From a virus, in the IMG/VR virus record IMGVR_UViG_3300006190_000937, positions 1 through 20,442 of that record: a stretch of DNA of 20,442 nucleotides; one strand, written 5' to 3'. The position numbers were made by a program, and so were the translations under genes. Under the pieces are notes generated by a model. It saw nothing but the letters and a program-made list of their open reading frames with translations, ran no database searches and was not told the DNA's origin. This document shows positions 12,818-19,354 of the stretch, in pieces. Each line of letters opens with the position of its first letter. Position 1 is the first letter of the stretch.

Positions 12818-13032
12818 GGAATATAAATTTCAATACATGGATTAGAGATGAGGTTAAAGACATCTTAAAACAAAATATAGTTGACTGGTTAACTCCAGGT
12901 CAAATTGAGTTACTAATACTGGAAACTAAAGAATATTTTAGTGAATGCGATAGCCCTGAAGAAGTAGACATAGAAAATGTAGTTCATTTTATATTTGAAT
13001 CTTCTAACACTCTCCAGTCTTCATTAAAATAA
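12814..13032 (+). CDS. 72-aa acidic hypothetical protein
   Basis: It is translationally coupled to the preceding gene by ATGA. It is helical and acidic (WIRDEVKDILKQNIVDWLTPGQIELLILETKEYF, then SPEEVDIENVVHFIFES). The arrangement of two to three amphipathic helices with W-L-T-P-G-Q suggests a small helical bundle. There is no recognised domain, no signal and no metal ligands beyond one cysteine. The next promoter P4 starts 5 bases after its stop. Confidence 0.6.
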   Translation: MRNINFNTWIRDEVKDILKQNIVDWLTPGQIELLILETKEYFSECDSPEEVDIENVVHFIFESSNTLQSSLK

Positions 13033-13036
13033 TTAA

Positions 13037-13085
13037 AAATAACTAGGGGAATAGTTGCCTCCCTGCGTTATTCTTCGTATATTTA
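13037..13085 (+). promoter_or_regulatory. Promoter P4 with dyad
   Basis: AAATAACT (13037-13044), 8 bases, AGTTG (13053-13057), with TTG at 13055-13057; 20 bases; TATATTTA (13078-13085) followed by AGTATAATAGTTAAT. AAAGGTTATG (13108-13117) contains the start codon of 13115. Confidence 0.72.
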
Positions 13086-13114
13086 AGTATAATAGTTAAT
13101 AAACAATAAAGGTT

Positions 13115-13309
13115 ATGGATATAGTTATAAAAGAGTTATTTGAAGGGTATGCAAATGGGTTAATCACAGATAGAGAATGTGGTGACATGTTAGATCTAGT
13201 TACAAATACCTATACTGTCGTTGTAGACAATAAGGTTGAAATGGATTGGGAATCAGATATGGAGCACGAACATTACGATTTAGAAGCATCACAATACGAT
13301 TATATTTAA
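13115..13309 (+). CDS. 64-aa acidic hypothetical protein
   Basis: This is the first gene behind P4, with the AAAGGTTATG element at its start. It is strongly acidic, with a helical N-terminus (DIVIKELFEGYANGLITDRECGDMLDLV) and an acidic C-terminus rich in Glu, Asp, His and Tyr (WESDMEHEHYDLEASQYDY). Very acidic small phage proteins include DNA mimics and inhibitors of host enzymes, but nothing here proves that. No family is recognised. Confidence 0.6.
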   Translation: MDIVIKELFEGYANGLITDRECGDMLDLVTNTYTVVVDNKVEMDWESDMEHEHYDLEASQYDYI

Positions 13310-13327
13310 TATTAAAAAATAAAGGTT

Positions 13328-13561
13328 ATGAAAAAATTACAGAGAACATCAACAAAATTTAAACAAGACATAATGATTGAGATAGCAGATTTATTACTGC
13401 TACATAAACTAAACGGCCAATCAATCGAACTAAAAGAAGAAGGAGACTTGGAAGCAATAGCTGACAGTATACTCTTTGATATAGAAGGAGAGAGTCCTGA
13501 TTCGTACGACTTAGACGATCTTATTAAGTGGAACTTAGAACAATATGCCACTCATGCTTAG
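13328..13561 (+). CDS. 77-aa acidic hypothetical protein
   Basis: It starts at the ATG inside another AAAGGTTATG element (13321-13330), here without its own TTG/TATATTTA promoter, so it is probably read through from P4. The N-terminus is basic (KKLQRTSTKFKQD), followed by an acidic helical remainder (EIADLLLLHKLNG, LEAIADSILFDIEGESPDSYDLDDLIKWNLEQYA). No family is recognised. Confidence 0.6.
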   Translation: MKKLQRTSTKFKQDIMIEIADLLLLHKLNGQSIELKEEGDLEAIADSILFDIEGESPDSYDLDDLIKWNLEQYATHA

Positions 13562-13612
13562 TTCCAACTCTCTTAAAGATAACTATAAGATAATTAAAAA
13601 CAAATAAAGGTT

Positions 13613-14509
13613 ATGAAAAATTCAATGTTTGAAATGTTTAAAGAGAAAGAAGAATCTTTAACAAAAGAAATTAGTGAAGCAAGATCTACCAAAACACAAT
13701 TAGAAAAAGAAAGAGATCTTAAAATTAATAGTACTGTAGTAAAATACTTCGGTGGCGTAGAAACTGACTTACCTAACTTTAGGTTTGAAGATTCAAGTGC
13801 TAACTATATTGAATTCAGCTGTGATGGCGAATCAGTTACTAGAGAAAAATACGACAAAGATCAAGATGAGTATATAGAAAAGACTTTCTTTATAAAAGAG
13901 AGATTAGGAACTATTGAATTAAAACAAAAATATGGTTCATTTAGTGACAGTGTTTCTCAAAATAAGTATGAATACTCAGCAGTTGGTTTAAGTTCTCATT
14001 CATCAAGTGATCATCTCTCTGACTTACAATTAGGAAGATACCAGATTCTAGGACAAGTAGCTATGGTAATTCAAGATTTTCGAGATGACATATTAGCAGA
14101 GATTAATCAGATCTACAATGAGTATACTGAACTAATTGCCACTCCATTTGAATTGATGCATGACCTAGATAGATCTCTTGATATTGTAAAAAAAGATAGA
14201 AAAGAACATAAACAACAATCCCTAATAAAAGATCTTAAAAAAGGATTAACAATTAATTCAGATACTAAAGCTGAAGTACAGGTAAGATTTGACTGGTTTG
14301 TTAAGTCTATTATAAAAGCAAAGATAACCAGAACATCCTACTCAGGTAAATCAGTTGACTTAGATGTAACCTGTGTACATAACATATGGGATGATAAACT
14401 ACTGACTTTCGTTCCCGGTACTTTAGATCAACAATTAAAGAATGTTAGAGTTGAAAAACTATTTGAATCTTTCATTACTTATCCAGATATAACTTGGACT
14501 GTTGAGTAA
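13613..14509 (+). CDS. 298-aa hypothetical protein with N-terminal coiled coil
   Basis: It starts at the AAAGGTTATG at 13606-13615. Residues 1-40 form a charged coiled coil (FKEKEESLTKEISEARSTKTQLEKERD). A beta-rich middle follows (NFRFEDSSANYIEFSCDGESV, IELKQKYGSFSD), then long helices (about 140-215: QVAMVIQDFRDDILAEINQIYNEYTELI, DLDRSLDIVKKDRKEHKQQ), and a final alpha/beta part (VDLDVTCVHNIWDDKLL, FITYPDITWTVE). No catalytic motif stands out. It overlaps the SWIM gene by 8 bases, suggesting a two-protein complex. Confidence 0.62.
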   Translation: MKNSMFEMFKEKEESLTKEISEARSTKTQLEKERDLKINSTVVKYFGGVETDLPNFRFEDSSANYIEFSCDGESVTREKYDKDQDEYIEKTFFIKERLGTIELKQKYGSFSDSVSQNKYEYSAVGLSSHSSSDHLSDLQLGRYQILGQVAMVIQDFRDDILAEINQIYNEYTELIATPFELMHDLDRSLDIVKKDRKEHKQQSLIKDLKKGLTINSDTKAEVQVRFDWFVKSIIKAKITRTSYSGKSVDLDVTCVHNIWDDKLLTFVPGTLDQQLKNVRVEKLFESFITYPDITWTVE

Positions 14510-14828
14510 TACTTATAAGATACCAACATCAAACGTCGGCTTAGGAGGATTCATAACCACTCTTTCCGGCGTACGGTATCACGTTCCATCTTGGACAGTT
14601 GTGGAAGAGAGTACAACATTTGAAGACTTAATCATGGAAAAGAAACCATTTGAAGAGTTGTTTGAAGAGAAGAAAGAAGAGAGCTGGAAATTTATTTCAG
14701 AGAGATCTGGTGAAGAATATATCGTTAGGTATAATATTAGAGGAGAGCTAAGTTGTAGCTGTTGGGGCTATATCTCTCATAAGAATTGTAAACATATTAA
14801 ATCAGTAATAAAAAAGAAGGAAGCATGA
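14502..14828 (+). CDS. SWIM zinc-finger protein (TTG start)
   Basis: This is a 108-aa protein. No ATG is available before residue 45, and the TTG at 14502 gives an 8-base overlap with the previous gene, so TTG is the chosen start. The C-terminus has the SWIM pattern C-x-C-x8-C-x-H (C85, C87, C96, H98) in SCSCWGYISHKNCKHIKS, preceded by the usual YIVRYN strand. SWIM fingers mediate DNA or protein binding in recombination, ATPase and transposase proteins. The N-terminal half is Gly/Thr-rich followed by an acidic helix (FEELFEEKKEES). It probably works with its coupled coiled-coil partner. Confidence 0.72.
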   Translation: MSNTYKIPTSNVGLGGFITTLSGVRYHVPSWTVVEESTTFEDLIMEKKPFEELFEEKKEESWKFISERSGEEYIVRYNIRGELSCSCWGYISHKNCKHIKSVIKKKEA

Positions 14829-15004
14829 ATTTAAATTTTGATGATAATAGTTTTTGGGAAGTATCTTTAAATTTCAAATGGCCTCACGAAGGTTTTATGA
14901 TAGGATGGCACATCATCCCAGATAATAAAGAATATACATACACAACAGTACATTTAATGCTAGGCTTTGTGACTGTTATAATAGAGTTTGGTACGGCAGA
15001 CTAA
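14825..15004 (+). CDS. 59-aa hypothetical protein
   Basis: The ATG at 14825 overlaps the SWIM stop (ATGA) and the frame ends TAA at 15002-15004. The protein is aromatic and beta-rich (SFWEVSLNFKWPHEGFMIGWHIIP, then YTYTTVHLMLGFVTVIIEFG). The last segment is hydrophobic enough to pass as a weak membrane strand or helix. No family is recognised. It closes the P4 transcription unit; the P5 dyad begins 6 bases after its stop. Confidence 0.58.
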   Translation: MNLNFDDNSFWEVSLNFKWPHEGFMIGWHIIPDNKEYTYTTVHLMLGFVTVIIEFGTAD

Positions 15005-15009
15005 CCTAG

Positions 15010-15058
15010 AAATAACTGTGGAAATAGTTGCTTATATGCCGGAAAGTTCGTATATTTA
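15010..15058 (+). promoter_or_regulatory. Promoter P5 with dyad
   Basis: AAATAACT (15010-15017), 8 bases, AGTTG (15026-15030), TTG at 15028-15030, 20 bases, TATATTTA (15051-15058) then AGTATAA. The spacer shares AAAGTTCG with P1. AAAGGTTATG (15077-15086) contains the start codon of 15084. Confidence 0.73.
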
Positions 15059-15083
15059 AGTATAAATATAAATAATAAAGGTT

Positions 15084-15599
15084 ATGACAAATTACAAAAA
15101 TTCAACCAGTACTGTTAAAGGCTATACAGATTCAAAAATAGCTTCAAGTGAAAAGAATGATTGTTTCGTAAGAGCTCTTGCAGCTGCTACAGATGTTCAT
15201 TATGATACTGCTCATACTTACTCTAAAGAAGTATTTGGACGTATAAATAAGAAAGGAGTAATATTTAATTCTACTAAGTTAGATAGTATTGCAAAAAATG
15301 GTATGGAATTAGACGATAAGATGTTTGCTTTTCAAGTACTTAGTAATGAAAGAGTAACTAATAGATATAAACTTCACGGTGATATCATTAGACGTCAGAA
15401 GACTGTTAAATCTTTTATTAAAGATAACCCTAATGGTACATTCATCTTAGGAGTTAGCAAGCATGCATTTACTGTTAAGGATGGTGTGTTAATTGATAAC
15501 ATAGGTGAGGAGTTTAGACCTACTAGGAAAGTAACGAGTGCTTTTAAGATAAATAATATGTCTCAAAACCCTCCTGTAGAACAATTAAAATTATTTTAA
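15084..15599 (+). CDS. Papain/C39-fold cysteine peptidase-like protein with QLKLF tail
   Basis: This is a 171-aa protein. NDCFVRALAAATDVHYDTAH (25-44) puts C27 at the head of a helix, as in papain-like and C39-like peptidases. GTFILGVSKHAFTVKDGVLIDN (118-139) supplies H127 and D138 in the H-A-x-x-V-x-D-G-x-x-x-D arrangement of this fold. All three catalytic positions are thus occupied. It may be a protease, or a relative acting on isopeptide or other amide bonds. The last five residues, QLKLF (167-171), resemble the bacterial sliding-clamp-binding pentapeptide QL(S/D)LF. It heads the P5 operon and is therefore probably expressed strongly with the other P-type genes. Confidence 0.7.
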   Translation: MTNYKNSTSTVKGYTDSKIASSEKNDCFVRALAAATDVHYDTAHTYSKEVFGRINKKGVIFNSTKLDSIAKNGMELDDKMFAFQVLSNERVTNRYKLHGDIIRRQKTVKSFIKDNPNGTFILGVSKHAFTVKDGVLIDNIGEEFRPTRKVTSAFKINNMSQNPPVEQLKLF

Positions 15600-15600
15600 T

Positions 15601-15834
15601 ATGAAAGATAATAGATATGTAGTTACGTTTGAAGCATACGTATATGCTCCTAATGATTATATGGCTCGTAGAAGAGCTCATAATGCTAACGATAAGATAA
15701 ATGCTATAATTAATGTGCAAGATTCTGCAGTTAAAGAGATAGGATCTCAACCTTTTGCTAGTATGTCTTATAAAAAGTTAGAGGATATTAGTAAGCCGAG
15801 AGATAAATCGATAGATAAACCTTTACCGTTTTAA
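15601..15834 (+). CDS. 77-aa hypothetical protein
   Basis: It starts one base after the preceding stop. A strand (RYVVTFEAYVYAPND) is followed by a basic helix (YMARRRAHNANDKINAIIN), a second strand (DSAVKEIGSQPFA), and a flexible tail (KPRDKSIDKPLPF). The beta-alpha-beta layout is typical of small accessory phage proteins whose role is not known. There is no metal site, signal peptide or membrane segment. Confidence 0.6.
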   Translation: MKDNRYVVTFEAYVYAPNDYMARRRAHNANDKINAIINVQDSAVKEIGSQPFASMSYKKLEDISKPRDKSIDKPLPF

Positions 15835-15835
15835 T

Positions 15836-16342
15836 ATGCAGCAACCATTTGAACCTAAATACTCAGAAGCAACTATAGGTAGAAGGCTTAGAAAGACTTA
15901 TAATAAGATGAGTTATAATAGATTCTTCTGGTGGAGAAGTTATTGTTTAAAGAATCAACCTCTAGGGAGTACATCTTCTTTTAGAGATAGAATTATAAAT
16001 GGAGACTTCGAGCAAGGACCTTATCTACTAGAAGTAGAGTTAGTTCATCATACGATGAATAAGAAATGGAGAGAGAATCATACTGTAATAGGAAACTTCG
16101 ATCATGGTAAGTATCATAATGAGACGAGTATAGATAGAGCTCGTAAGAAGAAATTACTTGAAGACTTTACTAAAGATGAAGCCAGTAAGTTAGCAGATGT
16201 TAAGAGGTTATTCATCTATGAGTTTAGAATGACTAAAGAAGATTACGTAAAAGAAGTAGATAATACTTCAGCTAAAGACCTTATAGACTTCTACTATGAA
16301 ATAGAAGATAAGTATGGTAAGAAAACTAGATTTTATAAATAA
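15836..16342 (+). CDS. 168-aa basic hypothetical protein
   Basis: It starts one base after the previous stop. It is rich in Arg, Lys, Tyr and Trp. The N-terminal part (SEATIGRRLRKTYNKMSYNRFFWWRSYCLKNQ) is a basic aromatic helix pair. A middle segment with histidines (LLEVELVHHTMNKKW, NFDHGKYHN) and a charged C-terminal helix (KKLLEDFTKDEASKLADVKRLF) follow. No known domain is recognised. The basic N-terminus suggests nucleic-acid binding, as inference only. Confidence 0.58.
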   Translation: MQQPFEPKYSEATIGRRLRKTYNKMSYNRFFWWRSYCLKNQPLGSTSSFRDRIINGDFEQGPYLLEVELVHHTMNKKWRENHTVIGNFDHGKYHNETSIDRARKKKLLEDFTKDEASKLADVKRLFIYEFRMTKEDYVKEVDNTSAKDLIDFYYEIEDKYGKKTRFYK

Positions 16343-16361
16343 AATAAATAAATAATCAATA

Positions 16362-16565
16362 ATGAAATTATATAACGTACCAAGGAATAGTAGAATTAAA
16401 GTAATAGTAGAGGATAAAGTACCACCAGGTGCACCTCAAATCACAGAAGGTGAAGAGTTAAATTTTAGAAGTGTAGATGGGATGTATAGTTACTGTACTA
16501 GAGATAGTGGTGAAGTAGTACATTTAGCAGCTTGGACTGACGTGGAAATAATAAATCAAAAATAA
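16362..16565 (+). CDS. 67-aa small beta-barrel phage protein
   Basis: The sequence (KLYNVPRNSRIKVIVED, GEELNFRSVDGMYSYC, GEVVHLAAWTDVEII) is a series of beta strands with the F-x-x-V-D-G-M-Y-S-Y-C pattern I associate with small accessory proteins in T4-like marine phages. Function is unknown. It follows a short AATA-repeat leader after the previous gene. Confidence 0.62.
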   Translation: MKLYNVPRNSRIKVIVEDKVPPGAPQITEGEELNFRSVDGMYSYCTRDSGEVVHLAAWTDVEIINQK

Positions 16566-16586
16566 TTTGGTAAATTCAAATAAGAT

Positions 16587-16724
16587 ATGAAAAAACAAAG
16601 ACAGTACAGAAGCACACAAGGGAGATCACCAGAGCAATTAGAGAGTAACTATAAAATAGCCTTTTGGTCTATTATAGGGTTGGTTATATGTGTAATCGCT
16701 TTAATCATTGAATCAAATATATGA
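16587..16724 (+). CDS. 45-aa single-pass membrane protein
   Basis: The ATG at 16587 opens a 45-codon frame ending TGA at 16722-16724, overlapping the next ATG as ATGA. A basic, polar N-terminus (KKQRQYRSTQGRS) precedes one hydrophobic helix (IAFWSIIGLVICVIALII). It is predicted to sit in the inner membrane with the N-terminus inside. No family is recognised. Confidence 0.58.
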   Translation: MKKQRQYRSTQGRSPEQLESNYKIAFWSIIGLVICVIALIIESNI

Positions 16725-16942
16725 TACAACCAAACCTTCCAGTAGTAGTAGTATACAAACTATCTGCTAGAGCCAATGCTAAGAAGCAAATGAAAGTATT
16801 TAAAGGAACTCATATAGATAAGGTTAACAATGAGAGAACAAATCATATTCCTAGAGGAGTAGAGATTTTAGAGATGGGAATGGGAGCTGTATTTATAAAG
16901 AAGTGGAAAAAGAAACATAAGATATATTCAATTACTAAATAA
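16721..16942 (+). CDS. 73-aa basic hypothetical protein
   Basis: It is coupled to the preceding membrane peptide by ATGA. It is strongly basic (RANAKKQMKVFKG, KKWKKKHKIYS) with a central hydrophobic strand (RGVEILEMGMGAVFI). It could bind RNA or DNA. Its TAA shares a base with the next start (TAATG). Confidence 0.55.
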   Translation: MIQPNLPVVVVYKLSARANAKKQMKVFKGTHIDKVNNERTNHIPRGVEILEMGMGAVFIKKWKKKHKIYSITK

Positions 16943-17124
16943 TGAAAGAACTAGAGATTTATACCAAAGCATTAAAAGTGGTGGAGAGTTGTACTAATTA
17001 CGACCATATACTTTCAGCCATTAAATTCGTTGATCAATTAGAAAACCAATTCAGTGATGATATGTATATTATAGAACTACGAGGCTTAATAAAAAGCCGA
17101 GGTAACTTATTAGTTGTAAAATGA
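16942..17124 (+). CDS. 60-aa helical hypothetical protein
   Basis: It starts in a TAATG overlap and ends in an ATGA overlap with the methyltransferase gene. It is an all-helical amphipathic protein (EIYTKALKVVESCTNY, ILSAIKFVDQLENQF, YIIELRGLIKSRG). No family is recognised. Its perfect fit between coupled genes supports expression. Confidence 0.57.
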   Translation: MKELEIYTKALKVVESCTNYDHILSAIKFVDQLENQFSDDMYIIELRGLIKSRGNLLVVK

Positions 17125-17753
17125 GGTTAATTAATTACAGAGACATACTATACAGTTTCTACTCACCACTCAAGGACCTAAACAGAGGAGAACCCAGACA
17201 ACAATTCATCAAAGATAACATTCCAGTCAACACTGTTGGAGTAGAGGTTGGAGTTGCCGGAGGTAAACATGCATCATACTTATATGAGTTTGCTAAACCA
17301 AAACATCTTACTTTGATTGACCATTGGGACTCTCAAGACTTGAAGTACTACTACTTTGGTACTAAGGAGAAGACTACAACACAATATGAAAAAGTATTAG
17401 AATGGTCTGCTGGTAAAAATATAACTGTTACTAAAGCTGACTCAGTCCAAGGATCTACAACGTTAGACGATGAGAGTAAGGATTGGATATATATAGATGG
17501 AGACCATACCTATGAAGGTGTAATGAGAGATCTAAAAGCATACTGGCCTAAACTTAAGAAGGGTGGTATACTAATGGGAGATGACTTATCTATATTTGAT
17601 CAAAAAAAGAAGTTTGGAGTTGATAAAGCTCTCATGGAATTCTTTCCAGATGATACACCCCTATATTTAGAAGTACAGAATATAGACCATAGTAGGAGAG
17701 ATGATAACGGTAAGCCGTGGATATTCTATTCATTTAAGATTGTAAAGGAATGA
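17121..17753 (+). CDS. Class I SAM-dependent methyltransferase (Methyltransf_24-like)
   Basis: This is a 210-aa protein. NTVGVEVGVAGGKHASYL (37-54) is motif I. LTLIDHWDSQ (63-72) ends the second strand with the acidic ribose ligand. WIYIDGDHTYEGVMRDLKAYW (122-142) is the I-D-G-D-H-x-Y-x-x-V-x-x-D signature of the Methyltransf_24 and cephalosporin hydroxylase-like group. LKKGGILMGDD (145-155) carries the metal- or substrate-facing Asp pair. It probably methylates a sugar, lipid or small metabolite. It is the third class I enzyme in the window, beside 7445 and 10454, with clear sequence differences between them. Confidence 0.82.
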   Translation: MRLINYRDILYSFYSPLKDLNRGEPRQQFIKDNIPVNTVGVEVGVAGGKHASYLYEFAKPKHLTLIDHWDSQDLKYYYFGTKEKTTTQYEKVLEWSAGKNITVTKADSVQGSTTLDDESKDWIYIDGDHTYEGVMRDLKAYWPKLKKGGILMGDDLSIFDQKKKFGVDKALMEFFPDDTPLYLEVQNIDHSRRDDNGKPWIFYSFKIVKE

Positions 17754-18088
17754 CACAAAATGAACTATATCAATTAGGCTTCGAGAAGATAGAGTATAAT
17801 CAAGAGCAATTAGATAATGAGGGGTTCTTTGAAGACACTCCTTATTTCTTCTTTGCTCATACGTTAGATGAAGTAGTAATAGAGAATAGATATCAAGAGC
17901 AAGTAGATAAAGAAGCATTAGAGCTTGTAACTTGTCCTAGCGATGCATTTGATTTACCGGATGTAGATGGAGCTGGGTGGTATGTGGAGTTTTCCGATTA
18001 TACTAATATAAGATTCTATAAGCAGAGCGAAGTTAAGATATTATTAGACTTATTTAGTAGAAACAAAAAACTAAGTGACCAAGGATGA
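17750..18088 (+). CDS. 112-aa acidic hypothetical protein
   Basis: It is joined to both neighbours by ATGA overlaps. It is acidic and aromatic: an N-terminal helix (ELYQLGFEKIEYNQEQLDNEGFF), strands (PYFFFAH, EVVIENRY), a loop with CPSDAFDLPDVDGAGW, then a strand and helix (YVEFSDYTNIRFYKQSEVKILLDLF). No recognised fold. It sits between a methyltransferase and a 2OG-Fe(II) oxygenase and may be their partner or substrate. Confidence 0.57.
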   Translation: MTQNELYQLGFEKIEYNQEQLDNEGFFEDTPYFFFAHTLDEVVIENRYQEQVDKEALELVTCPSDAFDLPDVDGAGWYVEFSDYTNIRFYKQSEVKILLDLFSRNKKLSDQG

Positions 18089-18561
18089 TAAGCTACCAAC
18101 ATAATATGTTTAGTGATAAAGAGTGTAAAGAGATTTTAAACCTATGGGATGAGAAACAATCGATAAGCAATCAACACCATAGCGATAGAGCAGTAGCCAT
18201 GAGATGGATGGAACTAACTGACTCAGACATAAAAACAATACACAATGGAGGTTTTAATAATAAAGAGTTTAGTAAGATAAGACTTCAATACAATCATGAA
18301 TCTTTAGGGCAGGTAGATACTTACCACGGCCATAGAAACATATATAACTACATAATATACCTCAATGATGATTACCTAGGAGGAGAGATAGAGTTCGAGA
18401 ATGGACTAACCATAAAGCCGACTAGAGGAGGACTTCTATACTTTGATAATAATGAGCATCATAGAATTAGACCATGTGTAGGGTATAGATGGGCATTTAC
18501 CGCATTAGGAGATAGACCAGCCGAGATACAATATCCTAGTAGAGCAAGAAAGCTAATATAA
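18085..18561 (+). CDS. 2OG-Fe(II) oxygenase, prolyl 4-hydroxylase-like
   Basis: This is a 158-aa protein, a compact single-domain double-stranded beta helix. TYHGHRNIYNYIIYLNDDYLGGEIEF (79-104) holds the proximal metal site and the hallmark I-x-Y-L-N-x-x-x-x-G-G-E-x-x-F strand. KPTRGGLLYFDN is the K-P-x-x-G-x-x-x-x-F strand. HHRIRPCVGYRWAF (125-138) has the distal His and the Arg (R135) for 2-oxoglutarate. The first site reads H-G-H where classical enzymes have H-x-D. The product would be a hydroxylated protein or small molecule. It sits in the same operon as another family member at 19351 but is only distantly similar to it. Confidence 0.8.
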   Translation: MISYQHNMFSDKECKEILNLWDEKQSISNQHHSDRAVAMRWMELTDSDIKTIHNGGFNNKEFSKIRLQYNHESLGQVDTYHGHRNIYNYIIYLNDDYLGGEIEFENGLTIKPTRGGLLYFDNNEHHRIRPCVGYRWAFTALGDRPAEIQYPSRARKLI

Positions 18562-18567
18562 AGAAAT

Positions 18568-18882
18568 ATGAGTAATAAACAGATAAAAAAGACTATTAAA
18601 CAAGAGTATAGGGAAGCAACCCCTGGAGAAGTTAATAGTGCTATAAGAGATAATTTTATATTTGGGTTCACTGGAGCTGTTATTGTCCCGTTTATAGCGA
18701 TGAGGATAGATATTGCAGTACTAATATGTTACTTATTCCATTTCTTCTTTATTAGTAGGGTAATTAATCGACCTAAGTATGTTACATCGTTGGCTAAGTT
18801 TATTCTATTTCCAATACCGACAGCAATAGGAGCATTTATTGGTTATAAATTAGCATATCTAATATCACAGTATTTAGCATAA
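18568..18882 (+). CDS. 104-aa membrane protein
   Basis: A basic N-terminal helix (NKQIKKTIKQEYREATPGEV) is followed by three hydrophobic segments (about 31-46, 48-63 and 77-100), with basic residues between the second and third (SRVINRPKYV). It is a probable inner-membrane protein of unknown role. Its TAA shares a base with the next ATG (TAATG), linking it to the exported protein downstream. Confidence 0.62.
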   Translation: MSNKQIKKTIKQEYREATPGEVNSAIRDNFIFGFTGAVIVPFIAMRIDIAVLICYLFHFFFISRVINRPKYVTSLAKFILFPIPTAIGAFIGYKLAYLISQYLA

Positions 18883-19307
18883 TGAAACATTTACTCATAG
18901 TACTATTAATACTAGTTACTCAAACGGTACTGCCACAATCGGTAGGATACGAAATGAGAACAAATAATAGGTCATACATCGCTGTGACTTTAAAAGGATT
19001 TGAACTTAGACATAGAAGTGATGACTCAGAAAATAGATTCACCTATAGACATAACCTGTGGAAAGACTCTTCTAAACTCTACCTAAGTGTACCTTTACAT
19101 TATAAGATAGAAAAGAACGAACCTACATTAGAACCAAGGTTAGTATATAAGTTTCCTACGTTTAAGTTATGGATACAAAAAGAATTTTGGTATAATTCAA
19201 ATAAGAATGGTGCCATTGCAATTGATTATCCATATAAAGAGTACACGTATCGAGTGGGGTGGGATACTTCAAACACTTTTAGATTTCGATTAAAATACAA
19301 ATTATGA
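18882..19307 (+). CDS. Exported beta-rich protein, outer-membrane-like
   Basis: This is a 141-aa protein with a clear Sec signal peptide (KHLLIVLLILVTQTVLPQS, cleavage probably near residue 19-20). The mature part is a run of alternating polar/apolar strands (RSYIAVTLKGFELRHRS, RFTYRHNLWK, KLYLSVPLHYKIEK, EPRLVYKFPTFKLWIQKEFWY, YTYRVGWD, TFRFRLKYKL). Together with the terminal strand this resembles a small outer-membrane beta-barrel. A phage could use such a protein to alter the host surface or help lysis; this is inference. No lipobox and no catalytic motif. Confidence 0.62.
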   Translation: MKHLLIVLLILVTQTVLPQSVGYEMRTNNRSYIAVTLKGFELRHRSDDSENRFTYRHNLWKDSSKLYLSVPLHYKIEKNEPTLEPRLVYKFPTFKLWIQKEFWYNSNKNGAIAIDYPYKEYTYRVGWDTSNTFRFRLKYKL

Positions 19308-19354
19308 CAATGAACAGAGAAGAGGTGGGAGGGATAAAGCGTATTGATAGATGA
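19304..19354 (+). CDS. 16-aa mini-ORF bridging two genes
   Basis: The ATG at 19304 overlaps the previous stop (ATGA), and its TGA at 19352-19354 overlaps the next ATG (ATGA at 19351). It encodes MTMNREEVGGIKRIDR. The double overlap suggests it serves as a translational coupler between the outer-membrane-like gene and the oxygenase rather than, or in addition to, making a functional peptide. Its purine-rich GAGGTGGGAGGG also gives a Shine-Dalgarno-like tract upstream of 19351. Confidence 0.4.
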   Translation: MTMNREEVGGIKRIDR

